Shown in pieces: positions 33,498 to 43,976 of a DNA stretch of 64,000 bases. The notes beneath the pieces were generated by a model. It made no database searches. It was not told the DNA's origin and worked only from the letters and a program-made list of their open reading frames with translations. This DNA is from Sulfurisphaera javensis (GTDB lineage: Archaea; Thermoproteota; Thermoprotei_A; Sulfolobales; Sulfolobaceae). A program made the translations under genes and the position numbers. Where the stretch lies: the NCBI RefSeq assembly GCF_041154675.1, contig NZ_AP031322.1, forward strand, positions 248,001 through 312,000. The letters are read 5' to 3'. Numbering within the stretch: the stretch's first letter is position 1; every line of letters starts with the position of its first letter.

Positions 33498-35438
33498 TTA
33501 TATATTTACCTTTTTTCTATGTAGATAACTTGTTATATCAATTATTTCAAGGTTATCATAAGGGCATGCCTCCACACAATCCCCACAGCCCACACAAGAT
33601 ATTCTGTTAGTATAACCTTTTTCAATAACGTCCCTAGATATTGGTATTTTAATTGGACATACGCTTTCACAGGCTTTAGTTTGGCACACTTTACAAGTTT
33701 CCACATCTTTAGCCTTTACCCTAAATAGTACTTTATTAAAAATTCCCGTAAAAGTTCCGAAGCCACACCATCCTTGTCTGGCACAACTATAAGTTCCAAA
33801 GACTGGAGTTAAAAAGTAAAATATCCACCAAATGTAATTTAAAGTGAACATTCCGTAAAAGTTTAGAGGATCTAAAGTTGTCATTCCAATTTTTGGTGGG
33901 ATCCACAGTTTAAGTTCCATAGCTATATATGCTGAAAAAGCTATTACCATTATTACAACAAATATCCATCTGGTATAGTCCCATATTTTACTAGTCTTTT
34001 TAGGCTTAAATTGGTCATAAAATATGTTTGTCCACATATGAGCAGACATACATACAGTATTGCAATATGCTCTTCTTCCAAACAGTGTTGAAGCTATCAT
34101 AACAGCTAATAATGAGATTATGAAGGGCAACAAAGTAACTGGGAATATCATGCCACTCATTCCGAAGATATAAAAGTTAGTGTAATATGGTATTAATATC
34201 ACAAAAATTGGTATTCCTAAAAGGATAACTAATGCCCATCTCTTTACTCCTAAGTTCTTAGCATGTTTATATCTCTCATAAACTAAATAACTCATTTCTG
34301 CCCCCATCATTATTACGTAAAAAGGAGACATTGTTGTAGCCATTACAAACATGTAAGATGTTAAAATTGAATTGATTAAAACGTTATGAGTAGCATGAAT
34401 AAACATTAATCCCATTGCTAGTGGGTTTATGGGGAATAGCCACCAGAATGGATTAGAAAATGGACTTCTCATCATCATGTGCATATTACTCATCATCATT
34501 TTCTTCATTGAAGTGACGAACAAACTATTAGTTATGTTAAATCCTAGAACACTCTCTCCAAATCCCATAGTTAATTCTGCTAAGTTTACTAAGACCAAAA
34601 AGACGAAAGGATATCTTAATTTCGTCTCAATTCTTCTATTTGGAAATTCATGAAGAACTAACAAGAAATACCAAACCATTGAAGAAGCTATAGAGATAGT
34701 TATAGTCCACATGTCATTAAGGGAGGCAAAAGTCGATAATCCTAACATCATAAAGAAATCGAAGAAAGCTAATGATAAGGATATTAACTGTCCTTGAAAT
34801 GTCACTCTTCTTATTTCAATAAGGTATAAAGTCACAATATTTATTATCATTATTACAGTTGAAATTAAGGAAGCGATAAACTCAGCGATTTTTGGAAGTT
34901 CAATAAAAATTGATGGTAAGAAAGCCATTGAAATAGCAAAAGTAGCTAATGAGAATTCAATTATATCCTTAACTCTAGATATTAATAAGAAGTAAATTCC
35001 ATCTGCAACCATCATAATTCCAAATGCTATATTACTTACAGCGTCAATAAATGGATTAAACATGTGAGGGCCAAAAGCTGATGCATATAAGTAACCCATT
35101 GCAATTTCATCGAAAACTACAGAGAACGATAAAAGAAGCGATAATGAATTTGAAGTTTTAACTCTAACTACTTCACTCTTTACTAACGCTGAAAAGATTA
35201 AGGGTATTGATGCAAGGAATAAGACTAATGGTTCTATAAATAAACTGCCATGGTAAAAGATAATGTAACCTAGAGATATACTCTCAACTCCCATGTAGAG
35301 GATAATAGAGGTAAAGAATAATACTGCTCTTCTATTAATGTATTCTTTTCTTAGAATATATCCTAAGATTGCGAAGTTAATTGCCATCATTAATACTATA
35401 TACGTTATAACAACATAGGACAGAAGATTTAACTCCAT
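33498..35438 (-). CDS. Multi-spanning membrane polyferredoxin (NapH/CcoG-like C-terminus)
   Basis: A 646-residue protein. About residues 1-440 form ten or more transmembrane helices with a Met-rich loop (SMKKMMMSNMHMMMRS). The C-terminal 200 residues look like NapH-type electron carriers: RRAYCNTVCMSAHMWT, CARQGWCGFGTF, then CKVCQTKACESVCPIKIP and CVGCGDCVEACPYDN, which would bind two [4Fe-4S] clusters on the cytosolic side. It may pass electrons between quinol and an outside acceptor. The Met-rich loop could bind copper; that is inference. It is not a known named complex. Confidence 0.75.
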   Translation of the reverse strand: MELNLLSYVVITYIVLMMAINFAILGYILRKEYINRRAVLFFTSIILYMGVESISLGYIIFYHGSLFIEPLVLFLASIPLIFSALVKSEVVRVKTSNSLSLLLSFSVVFDEIAMGYLYASAFGPHMFNPFIDAVSNIAFGIMMVADGIYFLLISRVKDIIEFSLATFAISMAFLPSIFIELPKIAEFIASLISTVIMIINIVTLYLIEIRRVTFQGQLISLSLAFFDFFMMLGLSTFASLNDMWTITISIASSMVWYFLLVLHEFPNRRIETKLRYPFVFLVLVNLAELTMGFGESVLGFNITNSLFVTSMKKMMMSNMHMMMRSPFSNPFWWLFPINPLAMGLMFIHATHNVLINSILTSYMFVMATTMSPFYVIMMGAEMSYLVYERYKHAKNLGVKRWALVILLGIPIFVILIPYYTNFYIFGMSGMIFPVTLLPFIISLLAVMIASTLFGRRAYCNTVCMSAHMWTNIFYDQFKPKKTSKIWDYTRWIFVVIMVIAFSAYIAMELKLWIPPKIGMTTLDPLNFYGMFTLNYIWWIFYFLTPVFGTYSCARQGWCGFGTFTGIFNKVLFRVKAKDVETCKVCQTKACESVCPIKIPISRDVIEKGYTNRISCVGCGDCVEACPYDNLEIIDITSYLHRKKVNI

Positions 35439-35517
35439 ATTTATTAGTTTAACGTTTAGTTTATAAACTTTGTAATTATAATTAACAATAAAGTAAAAAA
35501 TACGGTTTAGTTTATTT

Positions 35518-36735
35518 TTATAATAAAAATTCTCTGTAAAAATTCTTTATAATTCGGTTCCATAAATCTACTTTATCTTTTAATTCGCAAGAATCACAGA
35601 CTTTTGCTTCTTCTCCTTTATTTTTATAATACCAGAAGGAAATGGGATCAATTATTGATATCGAATTCCCAGAAACTGCTCTTACTAATTGGATATCATA
35701 TAATATAGTTTCTAACTCAAATACATCCTTAACGTACTTTGCTCCAATTCCCTTTGATAAAATTGAATTAACAAAATTGCTTAACAATTTATCAAAATTC
35801 TGATAATCAATGGTAAAGTCTTTTTGGCTAACTATGAATGAGGAAAATAAATAAGCGTTAATGGTGAAAATGTTCTTTTCATGATAATCTAATAGGTCAA
35901 ATGAATTAAGTTTTATGAATTTCTCTCCATCATGAACAAAATAACCTACTTGCAAAGTGTTTTTCTTCTCTTTTGATATATCCAAATATTCTAGAGGAAT
36001 TGGCCTTAGATTTCCTCTGGTGGTTACTGAGAAGAATTTACCTTGTTTTTTTATCATTTTTCTTCCGTGGAATTCACCTTCACCGATATCTCCCATATCC
36101 TGGTATAAGGCTGAAAAGAAAGAGTACTTATCTAATTGAGAGAAAGGTGTCCCTTTCTGTAAATCAAATTTTAATGTAGAAATTACATAAATTAAAGTTA
36201 CTGGATCAATCTTAACTTGGGAGAGATTACCATCACTGACTTTAGATACTGTTTTAACTATCTTGTCAGTTAAAATTAGAGACAGATTTTCTGGCACAAA
36301 AGCTATTAATTTCCCGTTTTCAGTAAATAAGGGAACTATATTATATTCTGCTGGTAATTTTTTCATCTCCTCTATGAGACTTTTCGTATCTATTACATTT
36401 TTCCTTTGTGGTTTGTGTTCTTTTCTAGGCAATGGTTGTCTAGAAGGCACGCAGTCCTCAAATTTAACAGTATTTGTAATGTTAAGTTCCTCTATGTCTT
36501 TTCCTATATAGTTAGAAAGTTCTTCTAAAAGTTCAATTACAGCCCTATGAATTGTTGGTTTATCATAAACTTTATGAAATTTCTTCACGTTTTCGTCTTT
36601 GCAAACGTATATTGTAACGTCATATTCACTATCCTTTGATAGCATTAAAGGTATACCTTCAGTTGTGACTAAAGCTGTAACTGAGTTTGGTTCTAGATGT
36701 TCTAATAGATATGCTAGTAGGTCGTAAGCTTTCAT
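35518..36735 (-). CDS. Conserved-looking protein of unknown function
   Basis: A 405-residue soluble protein. The first 60 residues (LLAYLLEHLEPNSVTALVTTEGIPLML) read like a roadblock/LC7-type start, with two similar strands later (YNIVPLFTENGKLIAFVPE), so it may contain two such domains; this is weak. The C-terminal region ends with a CDSCELKDK pair of cysteines. There are no membrane segments. It lies 80 bases upstream of the polyferredoxin gene on the same strand and 34 bases downstream of the DUF1404 gene, so co-transcription is possible. Function unknown. Confidence 0.72.
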   Translation of the reverse strand: MKAYDLLAYLLEHLEPNSVTALVTTEGIPLMLSKDSEYDVTIYVCKDENVKKFHKVYDKPTIHRAVIELLEELSNYIGKDIEELNITNTVKFEDCVPSRQPLPRKEHKPQRKNVIDTKSLIEEMKKLPAEYNIVPLFTENGKLIAFVPENLSLILTDKIVKTVSKVSDGNLSQVKIDPVTLIYVISTLKFDLQKGTPFSQLDKYSFFSALYQDMGDIGEGEFHGRKMIKKQGKFFSVTTRGNLRPIPLEYLDISKEKKNTLQVGYFVHDGEKFIKLNSFDLLDYHEKNIFTINAYLFSSFIVSQKDFTIDYQNFDKLLSNFVNSILSKGIGAKYVKDVFELETILYDIQLVRAVSGNSISIIDPISFWYYKNKGEEAKVCDSCELKDKVDLWNRIIKNFYREFLL

Positions 36736-36769
36736 CTTACTCTTTCATATACTTAGTGGTTTATACGTT

Positions 36770-37336
36770 TTAGCCAAAAATGTGAAGGTTCTTAAACGCC
36801 TTAAATACCAGATACCCAAGAATAGCTGTCATCGCAATTATCATTACATATCCAGTGATGGGCTCTTCATAAGCTGGATAAGGCGAATAAGATAAGGGAG
36901 GAGAAGTATAGAATGGATATTGAATTACTAAAACTACAGCTAATGTTGTATCTCCTAACATCCATAAGACAAAAAGCAAAATTTTCTCTATTAATTTCAT
37001 TTGTCTAACTGCTATTCCAATAAGGAAACCACCAGCCAGAATAGATATCTCGTCCAAAATCCTAAACAATAAAACTCCCCCGCCTAATACAAAAAGAGGG
37101 GGTAAATGCCATAAAACTATTAAGAGAGAACCCAAATATGCAAAATAATTTTTTCCTGAAAAGTAATAATAACCTAAAAGCCCACCAGCAATGGCTAATG
37201 CATAATGAGAAGCCATAAACACTCCTTCTTGATTAAACATTATTTCCTCTACTAAGGGATTTACAAATGCTAAGATTAACACTATTGGTGGTATTAGATA
37301 AACTTTTGAATTAGATAGCCTTCTCATATTCACCAT
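36770..37336 (-). CDS. DUF1404-type membrane protein
   Basis: A 188-residue protein with about six transmembrane helices and few charges between them; HYALAIAGGLLGYYYFSGK and WHLPPLFVLGGGVLLFRILDE match what I remember of the archaeal DUF1404 family. Two conserved-looking histidines lie within helices (SHYALA, WHLPP), which could suggest haem or metal binding but is unproven. The start is ATG at 37336, with an internal ATG three codons later. It diverges from the sugar dehydrogenase gene across 50 AT-rich bases. Confidence 0.7.
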   Translation of the reverse strand: MVNMRRLSNSKVYLIPPIVLILAFVNPLVEEIMFNQEGVFMASHYALAIAGGLLGYYYFSGKNYFAYLGSLLIVLWHLPPLFVLGGGVLLFRILDEISILAGGFLIGIAVRQMKLIEKILLFVLWMLGDTTLAVVLVIQYPFYTSPPLSYSPYPAYEEPITGYVMIIAMTAILGYLVFKAFKNLHIFG

Positions 37337-37386
37337 TTTAGAATTTTTACATAAAAAATTTTTACTCCAAAAACTAAAAGAAAGGT

Positions 37387-38469
37387 ATGAAAGCAGTTAT
37401 AGTAAACCCTAAAAAACAAGGAGTAGAAGTAAAGGACGTTGACATTAAGGAACCTTTAGGAAAAAGACAAGTCAGAGTGAAATCAATTTTTACTGGTATT
37501 TGTGGTACTGACAGAGGAATTGTTAATGCTAAAATCACCTTTACTTATCCTCCTAATGGTTACAATTTTCTAATTTTAGGTCATGAAGAATTAGGAATTG
37601 TTGAAGAAGTTGGAGAAGATGTTACAACTTTAAAGAAAGGGGATTACGTAGTCCCAGTAGTAAGAAGAGGTTGTGGAGTTTGCTTAAACTGTAAAATAGG
37701 TAGGCAAGATTTTTGTGAGACTGGAAACTTTGTTGAAGCGGGAATAAGAGGAAAACATGGTTTCATGAGAGAAGAGTTTGTAGATGATGAATTGTGGTTA
37801 GTGAAAGTGCCAGACGAATTAAAAGAGATTGCAGTCCTTACTGAACCTCTCTCTAACGTTGTGAAAGCAATTGATGAATTACTTTTTGTTCAAAGGAGAA
37901 TGGTATGGACATGTGAGGATTCTACTTTCGAGTGTAGGAACGCTTTTGTTGTAGGGAGTGGTCCTATCGGTACTTTCTTTTCTTTAATTTTGACAACGCT
38001 GGGATTTAACGTTTATATAATAAATAAGAGGGATCCCTCACCAATTGAGGAATATATTGCTAAAAGGCTAGGGGCTGAGTTTATTAATTCCAAGACAGAG
38101 ACAGAGGAAAAATTGCCTAACGCAGATTTAATAGTAGACACTAGTGGAGTTCCTTCAGCCTTTATACCTTTAATGAATAAGATGAAGCCAAATTCAGCGT
38201 TGATCCTTTTTGGCACGGTTGAAGGAGAGAAATATGAAATAACTTCTGATTTAATTACAGCAATTGTTGAAAAGAACATTATAGTAATGGGTAGCGTTAA
38301 TGCGAGTAAAAAAGACTTTCAAGGAGCTTTAAATTACTTAAGTATTTGGAGAAGTAGATATTTAGACATCTTAGAAAAAATGATAACGTCAAAAGTTCCT
38401 GTAGATAAGGCTCCAGAAGTTCTTATAAGTAAACCTAAGGGAGAAATAAAGACTGTTATTCAATGGTAA
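37387..38469 (+). CDS. Zinc-dependent sugar (glucose) 1-dehydrogenase
   Basis: A 360-residue medium-chain dehydrogenase. GICGTDRGI holds the catalytic zinc Cys, GHEELG the second ligand region, CGVCLNCKIGRQDFC the four structural-zinc cysteines, and FVVGSGPIGTFFSLIL the nucleotide loop; INKRD after the next strand suggests NADP use. Length and layout match the Sulfolobus glucose/galactose dehydrogenase, which also accepts pentoses, and starts the non-phosphorylating Entner-Doudoroff route. The FAH-family gene converging on it would fit a shared sugar-acid pathway. Confidence 0.85.
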   Translation: MKAVIVNPKKQGVEVKDVDIKEPLGKRQVRVKSIFTGICGTDRGIVNAKITFTYPPNGYNFLILGHEELGIVEEVGEDVTTLKKGDYVVPVVRRGCGVCLNCKIGRQDFCETGNFVEAGIRGKHGFMREEFVDDELWLVKVPDELKEIAVLTEPLSNVVKAIDELLFVQRRMVWTCEDSTFECRNAFVVGSGPIGTFFSLILTTLGFNVYIINKRDPSPIEEYIAKRLGAEFINSKTETEEKLPNADLIVDTSGVPSAFIPLMNKMKPNSALILFGTVEGEKYEITSDLITAIVEKNIIVMGSVNASKKDFQGALNYLSIWRSRYLDILEKMITSKVPVDKAPEVLISKPKGEIKTVIQW

Positions 38470-38482
38470 GAGGAGGAAGTTT

Positions 38483-39331
38483 TTATTTTAAATCATTTTT
38501 CACAAAATTCTTTAGCACTCCAATCTTTTCAACTTCAATTTCTATTATATCTCCTTCCTCAAGATATTTTTTACCGGAAAACTCAGCAACTCCAGCTGGT
38601 GTACCAGTAGTAATTATGTCTCCCGGTTCAAGAGTTATTCCTTGACTTAAATAAGATATCATATCTTCAACTGAAAATATCATGTCTTCAGTATTTCCAT
38701 CTTGAACAACTTTGCCATTTAATCTAGTTACAATTCTTAGAGTAAATTCCTTAATTTCATCTTTAGTAACTATCCAAGGACCTATTGGCATGGCTGTATC
38801 TAAAGCCTTGCCCATAACCCAGTTTAAACCATAAGGATGCATTTCTGGAAATTGATAATCTCTAAAACTAACGTCATTAACTATTGTATATCCAAAGACA
38901 TAATCTAAGGCTTCTTCTTTCTTTATATATTTTCCTTTTTTCCCAATAACTATTCCTATTTCACCTTCGTAGTCAACTCTTTTAACTCCTTTAGGTATTA
39001 AAATTGGATCTTCAGGTCCTATGATTGAATTACTAGAAAACTTAGTAAAGAAATAAGGAGATGAAGGAGGTTTCATTGAGGTTTCAGAAGAATGTGATTT
39101 AAAATTAACTGCTGGTAAAAATATCTTGTTAGGTATAACTGGAGGTAAGAGCTTTATAACTTTTGTCTCTCTTTTTGGTAGTTGAGATAAAAGGTCAAAA
39201 GCTTTAATGAATGAAATAGGGTTTGACATTACACAATCAAGTCCATCCTTCTCTATTTCTAGGTATTTTCCATCTTGATAAATTAAAACTCTCCTTTCTC
39301 CTCCTTCAACTAAACCGTAAGCTATTTTCAT
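38483..39331 (-). CDS. Fumarylacetoacetate hydrolase (FAH)-family enzyme
   Basis: A 282-residue protein with the FAH C-terminal fold. [13 protein letters not shown] supplies metal-binding acids, [14 protein letters not shown] and [14 protein letters not shown] are family blocks, and [13 protein letters not shown] is the terminal signature. In Sulfolobus a relative dehydrates 2-keto-3-deoxy-arabinonate; others hydrolyse acylpyruvates. Its neighbour is a sugar dehydrogenase, which favours the sugar-acid role, but I cannot separate the options. It diverges from the ECF ATPase gene with only 21 bases between starts. Confidence 0.82.
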   Translation of the reverse strand: MKIAYGLVEGGERRVLIYQDGKYLEIEKDGLDCVMSNPISFIKAFDLLSQLPKRETKVIKLLPPVIPNKIFLPAVNFKSHSSETSMKPPSSPYFFTKFSSNSIIGPEDPILIPKGVKRVDYEGEIGIVIGKKGKYIKKEEALDYVFGYTIVNDVSFRDYQFPEMHPYGLNWVMGKALDTAMPIGPWIVTKDEIKEFTLRIVTRLNGKVVQDGNTEDMIFSVEDMISYLSQGITLEPGDIITTGTPAGVAEFSGKKYLEEGDIIEIEVEKIGVLKNFVKNDLK

Positions 39332-39352
39332 TTCCCTTCACTTATAATTCTT

Positions 39353-40453
39353 GTGTTAGTTATAAATGATAAGCTGACCATAAACGATGATGAGATTATA
39401 GGATTAGTGGGTAAAAATGGGAGCGGTAAAACTACACTTATAAAGAATGCTCTATGTCTTTATGGTAATGCAAAAGTGGTTATTGATGGAGAGGATTTCT
39501 GTAAATCAAAAGATTATTCAAAATTATCTGCGGTATTTCAAGATCCTTCAACTCAAATTTTAGCCTTAACTTGTGAAGACGAGTTAAAGCTACAATCGCT
39601 CTTTCATTCAGTTGATTTCAAAATTGCTAAAGAAATTATGGGAGAATACTTCGATAAAGATTTCTATACTCTATCTGATGGTTATAAAAAGAGATTTGTT
39701 ATATCTACGGTAGTATCTTCTAAACCCAAACATATTCTTTTCGATGAGCCCTTTGCGAATCTAGATAAATATGCAGTAAATTTAGTTAAAAGTGCTATTC
39801 CTAAAGGAAGTTTAATAGCTGAACACAGAATTAAGGAGATAAGAGATCTTATTTCTAGAGCTTATTTAATTAAGAATGGAGATATAAGAGAGATAGATAA
39901 AGAAAAATTATATGATGAAAATTTCCTAAAAAGTGAAGGACTTAGAGGATTTTCTCTACCGAAAATAGAGATGGACGTAGGTAAAGAATTACTTAACTAT
40001 GAAGGAATAAGAGTTAGGGAAAGTGAAGTTGTATGTTTAGTTGGAAGGAATGGAATAGGGAAAACTACAAGGTTAAAGAAGTTAGTAGGAAAAATTTACC
40101 TTGTCTTACAAAACCCTGATCTTCAGTTCTTTGAGGAAACCGTAAAAGTTGAAGTAAAAGATGACTACGCTCTATCACTCTTCAACTTAAAAGATAAGGC
40201 TGATAAAAGTCCTTTCACACTCAGTTATGGTGAAAAAATGAGAGTACTAATTGCTTCCGCATTTGCTTCAAAATATAAAGTAATTGGATTAGATGAACCC
40301 TCAGTAGGAATGGATGGTGATGCACTCATTTCTTTTTATGATGCTATAAAAATTTTGAAGGAAGAAAAAAGAGGAATCATTATAGCAACTCATGACGAAG
40401 ATATTCTTGCTCTTTGCAATACAATAATCGATTTGGAAAAATTAAATAGTTAG
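39353..40453 (+). CDS. ECF-type ABC ATPase, two fused nucleotide-binding domains
   Basis: A 366-residue fusion of two compact ABC domains. Domain 1 has [19 protein letters not shown], a degenerate signature LSDGYKKRF and [11 protein letters not shown]; domain 2 has [28 protein letters not shown] and [12 protein letters not shown]. The Q-loop xQxPxxQ pattern is typical of EcfA1/A2. It powers uptake of a vitamin or metal with EcfT and an S component; both lie just downstream on the opposite strand. The GTG start (39353) is inferred. Fused EcfA1-A2 of this small size is unusual but consistent. Confidence 0.85.
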   Translation: MLVINDKLTINDDEIIGLVGKNGSGKTTLIKNALCLYGNAKVVIDGEDFCKSKDYSKLSAVFQDPSTQILALTCEDELKLQSLFHSVDFKIAKEIMGEYFDKDFYTLSDGYKKRFVISTVVSSKPKHILFDEPFANLDKYAVNLVKSAIPKGSLIAEHRIKEIRDLISRAYLIKNGDIREIDKEKLYDENFLKSEGLRGFSLPKIEMDVGKELLNYEGIRVRESEVVCLVGRNGIGKTTRLKKLVGKIYLVLQNPDLQFFEETVKVEVKDDYALSLFNLKDKADKSPFTLSYGEKMRVLIASAFASKYKVIGLDEPSVGMDGDALISFYDAIKILKEEKRGIIIATHDEDILALCNTIIDLEKLNS

Positions 40454-40591
40454 AATTTGAACTCAAAAGATATATAACATTAGATGATAAAAGTATTGAA
40501 TAGATAGTCCTATATAAAGTTGAATAACAAGTTAAATTTTACTATCCTTGATGTAGCTTGAGATTTATCTTATAACGAATAAATCAGTGGC

Positions 40592-41191
40592 CTACGTGAT
40601 CTTCATCCCTTCAGTTGCAAGGTTAATCATCACTAATAATAATGATAATGAAAGGAGAATTAAATCCATTCTAGTCGGTTTCAAGTTTCTTTTTCCATTA
40701 AACTTACCGTAAAGTTTTATCGTATATGAAGTGTAAAGATCTTCGGCTACTTTAACCATCTGAACAACAAGAGGTAACACTAACTTAGTTATATGGAAAC
40801 CAATTTTTCTTGCCCTAGCGTTAAAACTTATTTCAGAAGCTATTCTGTAAAAAAGAGGATAATACGCAAACCCAACAACTAATGGAACTCCTTTTTCTCC
40901 TAAAATGTTTATGATTGAGTTATAATCAACATATTCACTCATTATAAAATAAAGGTTAATATAGGAAATTGCTCTTATCGTGTAAATAAATAAACTTTCT
41001 CTTCCAACCAAATGAAGAAATATAAAAGAGATTAGAGTAATTATAACTTCTACTACTAATATTCTCCATCTTTTATAAATAAGTCCTCCAGTAATGATAA
41101 GAGAAAAGTATGTGGAGTATATGGTTGTTTCTACAGCAACAATTACAAGAAAAATTATTGAATAGAGAAAAGTTGACTTTGGCAAGCTCAT
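40592..41191 (-). CDS. ECF transporter T component (EcfT)-like permease
   Basis: A 199-residue membrane protein with about five helices and a cytosolic FNARARKIGFH segment that resembles the Ala-Arg coupling helices of EcfT that contact the ATPases. It is shorter than the usual 250 residues. Its ATG overlaps the stop of the S-component gene (ATGA). Convergent placement with the ATPase gene is odd, but no other ECF parts are nearby. Confidence 0.75.
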   Translation of the reverse strand: MSLPKSTFLYSIIFLVIVAVETTIYSTYFSLIITGGLIYKRWRILVVEVIITLISFIFLHLVGRESLFIYTIRAISYINLYFIMSEYVDYNSIINILGEKGVPLVVGFAYYPLFYRIASEISFNARARKIGFHITKLVLPLVVQMVKVAEDLYTSYTIKLYGKFNGKRNLKPTRMDLILLSLSLLLVMINLATEGMKIT

Positions 41192-41724
41192 CCCTTAATT
41201 ATTCCACTCTTAAGTAAATATGAACCCAACTTATAAGATATTATACCCATTATTGCGCTTTCTATTAGATATATCACTGTGAATACTATGTAAGCTAACA
41301 TAAGGTCATTGAAGGGTGTTACACCATAAAGTTTAACCATTATTATTCCAAAAACTACACTTAAAATTCCAGCAAGAGTTCCAACTACTGTTGTATTTAT
41401 TAGAACAGCTCTAAAACTTCTATATCCAACAAACCAAGTTATTACCTCATCTACAACGCCAGCAATTATTAAAGTTGGAACCATAAAGAGTAATCCAGTA
41501 GCAGCATATAATGCTGCATTAATTAACGTTAAAAGTAATACGCTAAATTTTTCGTTCATTGCTTGTAATCCTATTGATATTAAAATTAAAGGTACTGTAA
41601 GGGTTACTATAGGGTCAGCAAAAGAGCTTAATACATAAGCACCTATACCTAATGCTAGAACTGCAGCGGCTGCGTAAGATGCTATAGAAAAGATAACTCC
41701 ATAAATTATTGTTCTCCTTTTCAT
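41188..41724 (-). CDS. ECF transporter S component-like membrane protein
   Basis: A 178-residue protein with five or six helices and conserved small-residue stretches (VVDEVITWFVGYRSFRAVL), fitting an ECF substrate-binding subunit. I start it at ATG 41724 (KRRTIIYG) because TTTAAATG at 41750-41757 (plus coordinates) is a TATA box about 28 bases upstream; the longer frame from 41766 would cross that box. It resembles the fused-type S/T proteins of unknown specificity; the substrate cannot be read. Confidence 0.72.
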   Translation of the reverse strand: MKRRTIIYGVIFSIASYAAAAVLALGIGAYVLSSFADPIVTLTVPLILISIGLQAMNEKFSVLLLTLINAALYAATGLLFMVPTLIIAGVVDEVITWFVGYRSFRAVLINTTVVGTLAGILSVVFGIIMVKLYGVTPFNDLMLAYIVFTVIYLIESAIMGIISYKLGSYLLKSGIIKG

Positions 41725-41877
41725 AAGATGAATTTTAGCATTGTAGTTTTTAAATGTACTTATCAAATTTTGTTAATGTGTTAAATAAAATAGCTAGTGA
41801 TACTTAGTATTCTCTTTTTGAAAAATTAATCCTTTAAAAATTAATCTCTGATCATTTTATTATGAAAAAGTTAAAAG

Positions 41878-41900
41878 CTTAAATTTTAAGTATGTACATA
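41878..41900 (+). promoter_or_regulatory. Inverted repeats before the MFS-MarR operon
   Basis: CTTAAATTTTAAG (41878-41890) is an inverted repeat with a one-base centre, and it is followed directly by the palindrome TATGTACATA (41891-41900), which runs into the ATG at 41900. Either could be the operator for the MarR protein encoded at the end of the operon. Confidence 0.45.
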
Positions 41901-43552
41901 TGCAGTATAAGTGGATTGCATTAAGTAATACGACTGTTGGAGTTTTAATGGCATCAATAAATGGTACTATTACAATAATATCCTTGCCAGCGATATTTAA
42001 TGGAATCCACATTAATCCCTTCACCTCTTTTCAATACCTTCTTTGGATTTTAATGAGTTATAACATAGTAACGGCAACTCTTTTAGTTTCTTTCGGAAGA
42101 CTTTCAGACATTTATGGAAGGGTAAGGTTGTATAATTTAGGTTTTTTAATATTTACAATAGGCTCTATTCTTCTATTTATTACACCAAATACTGGTGACT
42201 TAGGTGCTTTAGAACTAATTTTGTTTAGAGTAGTTCAAGGTATTGGTGGTGCCTTTTTATTTGCTAATAGTGCTGCGATTTTAACTGATGCCTTCCCCCC
42301 AAATGAGAGAGGAAAAGCTTTAGGAATTAACCAAATAGCGGCTTTAGCTGGTTCATTAATTGGTTTAATCTTAGGAGGAATACTTTCAACTATAAACTGG
42401 AGGTATGTTTTCTTAGTTAGTGTTCCTGTTGGTTTATTCGGTACTGCATGGAGTTATTCTAAGTTAAAAGAGCTCTCAAAGCCAAACAAAAACGAAAAGA
42501 TAGACTGGATAGGAAACACTTTATTTGCTGGTGGTTTAATTTTAATTCTTATTGCAATAACTTATGGTCTCTTACCTTATGGATCCTCACAGCTAGGTTG
42601 GGGCAATCCTTACGTCATTGCATCCTTAATTAGCGGATTAGGGTTAATTGCTGGTTTTATTTACGCTGAAACTAAAGTAAAATACCCTATGTTTAGGCTC
42701 GAACTATTTAAGATAAGAATTTTCGCCGCTGCCAATATTGCTAGTTTTCTAAGATCAGTTGCCTATGGAGGATTAATGATTATGTTAGTAATATTCCTTC
42801 AAGGAATATGGTTACCTTTACATGGTATACCTTATTCAGAAACTCCATTTTGGGCTGGAGTTTATACAATTCCCTTAATGTTAGGTTTTGTAACTATGGG
42901 ACCAATTAGTGGTTGGCTTTCAGATAGATATGGTAGTAGACTTTTAGCTACTCTTGGCATGGTCATTGTAGGTATAGGATTTCTTTTGTTAACAACTTTA
43001 CCTTATGACTTCAACTACCTAGAATTTGCTTTAATTATCTTTATGCTAGGAATAGGTAATGGAATGTTTGCTTCTCCAAACACAGCATCAATTATGAATA
43101 GTGTACCATCACAGCATAGAGGAGCTGCCTCTGGCATGAGAGCTACTTTGCAGAATACGGGGCAAACTATGAGTATTGCAATATTCTTTACTATTGTGAT
43201 AATATCTTTAACCTCATCTTTGCCATCAGCACTGCAAAATGCTTTAATTCAAGCGGGAGCACCTCAATTAGTTCCTTACGCTCAGCATATACCAGTAACT
43301 GGTGCTTTATTTGCTGCTTTCTTAGGTTATGATCCAGTAAAGACTATGTTAGCGTCTCTACCCCCTGGTGTTAGTATTCCACAATCAGCTATCCAAATAA
43401 TGGAACAACGTACTTGGTTTCCTACTGCTATTGCACCAGCATTTATGTACGCTTTAAGAAATGCATTTTATATAAGTGCTATATTAGTATTTATAGCTGC
43501 AATTGCTTCAGCATTAAGAGGAACTGAGGTGAGGCAAAGTGTTAGAGAGTAA
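41900..43552 (+). CDS. MFS drug-efflux transporter (14-helix, EmrB/QacA type)
   Basis: A 550-residue transporter with fourteen predicted helices. [17 protein letters not shown] is the loop 2-3 motif [21 protein letters not shown] matches motif B/C of DHA2 proteins, and [16 protein letters not shown] repeats motif A in the second half. It should export toxic organic compounds with proton entry, a strong force in an acidophile. The stop overlaps the GTG of the MarR gene by 14 bases, so the pump and regulator are one operon. Confidence 0.9.
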   Translation: MQYKWIALSNTTVGVLMASINGTITIISLPAIFNGIHINPFTSFQYLLWILMSYNIVTATLLVSFGRLSDIYGRVRLYNLGFLIFTIGSILLFITPNTGDLGALELILFRVVQGIGGAFLFANSAAILTDAFPPNERGKALGINQIAALAGSLIGLILGGILSTINWRYVFLVSVPVGLFGTAWSYSKLKELSKPNKNEKIDWIGNTLFAGGLILILIAITYGLLPYGSSQLGWGNPYVIASLISGLGLIAGFIYAETKVKYPMFRLELFKIRIFAAANIASFLRSVAYGGLMIMLVIFLQGIWLPLHGIPYSETPFWAGVYTIPLMLGFVTMGPISGWLSDRYGSRLLATLGMVIVGIGFLLLTTLPYDFNYLEFALIIFMLGIGNGMFASPNTASIMNSVPSQHRGAASGMRATLQNTGQTMSIAIFFTIVIISLTSSLPSALQNALIQAGAPQLVPYAQHIPVTGALFAAFLGYDPVKTMLASLPPGVSIPQSAIQIMEQRTWFPTAIAPAFMYALRNAFYISAILVFIAAIASALRGTEVRQSVRE

Positions 43553-43976
43553 TGAAGATAGAATTCAAGTAATGTCAAATATTGCTAAGATATATAGGGC
43601 TATGAGTAGGGAGTTAAATAGGAGATTAGGAAAGCTAGGGCTTTCTTATCTAGACTTTTTAGTTTTAAGAGCTATTACTGATGGTCCTAAAACTATGGCT
43701 TATTTAGCAAATAGATATTTCGTCACTCAATCTGCAATTACAGCATCAGTTGATAAGCTCGAAGAAATGGGGCTAGTAAAAAGAGTTAGGGATAAGGAGG
43801 ATAGGAGAAAAATACTAATTGAAATAACAGATAAAGGAGTTGAAACATTTAAGCAAGGCATTGAAATTTATAAGGGTTTAGCTATGGAAGTCACTAAAGA
43901 TCTAAAAGAGAGTGATGTTCTTATCATTATCGATTCTCTATCTAAAGTACTAAAGAGATTCGAAGAAATGGAATAA
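43539..43976 (+). CDS. MarR-family transcriptional regulator
   Basis: A 145-residue winged-helix protein. The HTH is [20 protein letters not shown], the wing is [19 protein letters not shown], both textbook MarR. The N- and C-terminal helices form the dimer. GTG start at 43539, preceded by GAGGTGAGG at 43525-43533. It likely represses its own operon until a ligand such as a phenolic compound binds; inverted repeats at 41878-41900 are the likely sites. Confidence 0.9.
   Translation: MLESNEDRIQVMSNIAKIYRAMSRELNRRLGKLGLSYLDFLVLRAITDGPKTMAYLANRYFVTQSAITASVDKLEEMGLVKRVRDKEDRRKILIEITDKGVETFKQGIEIYKGLAMEVTKDLKESDVLIIIDSLSKVLKRFEEME

Noticed and set aside
40560-40605. Minus-strand GGGATGA and CTGA near the end of the ecfT gene
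   Set aside because: Only half of a C/D pattern is present; no C' or final D box at a sensible distance.
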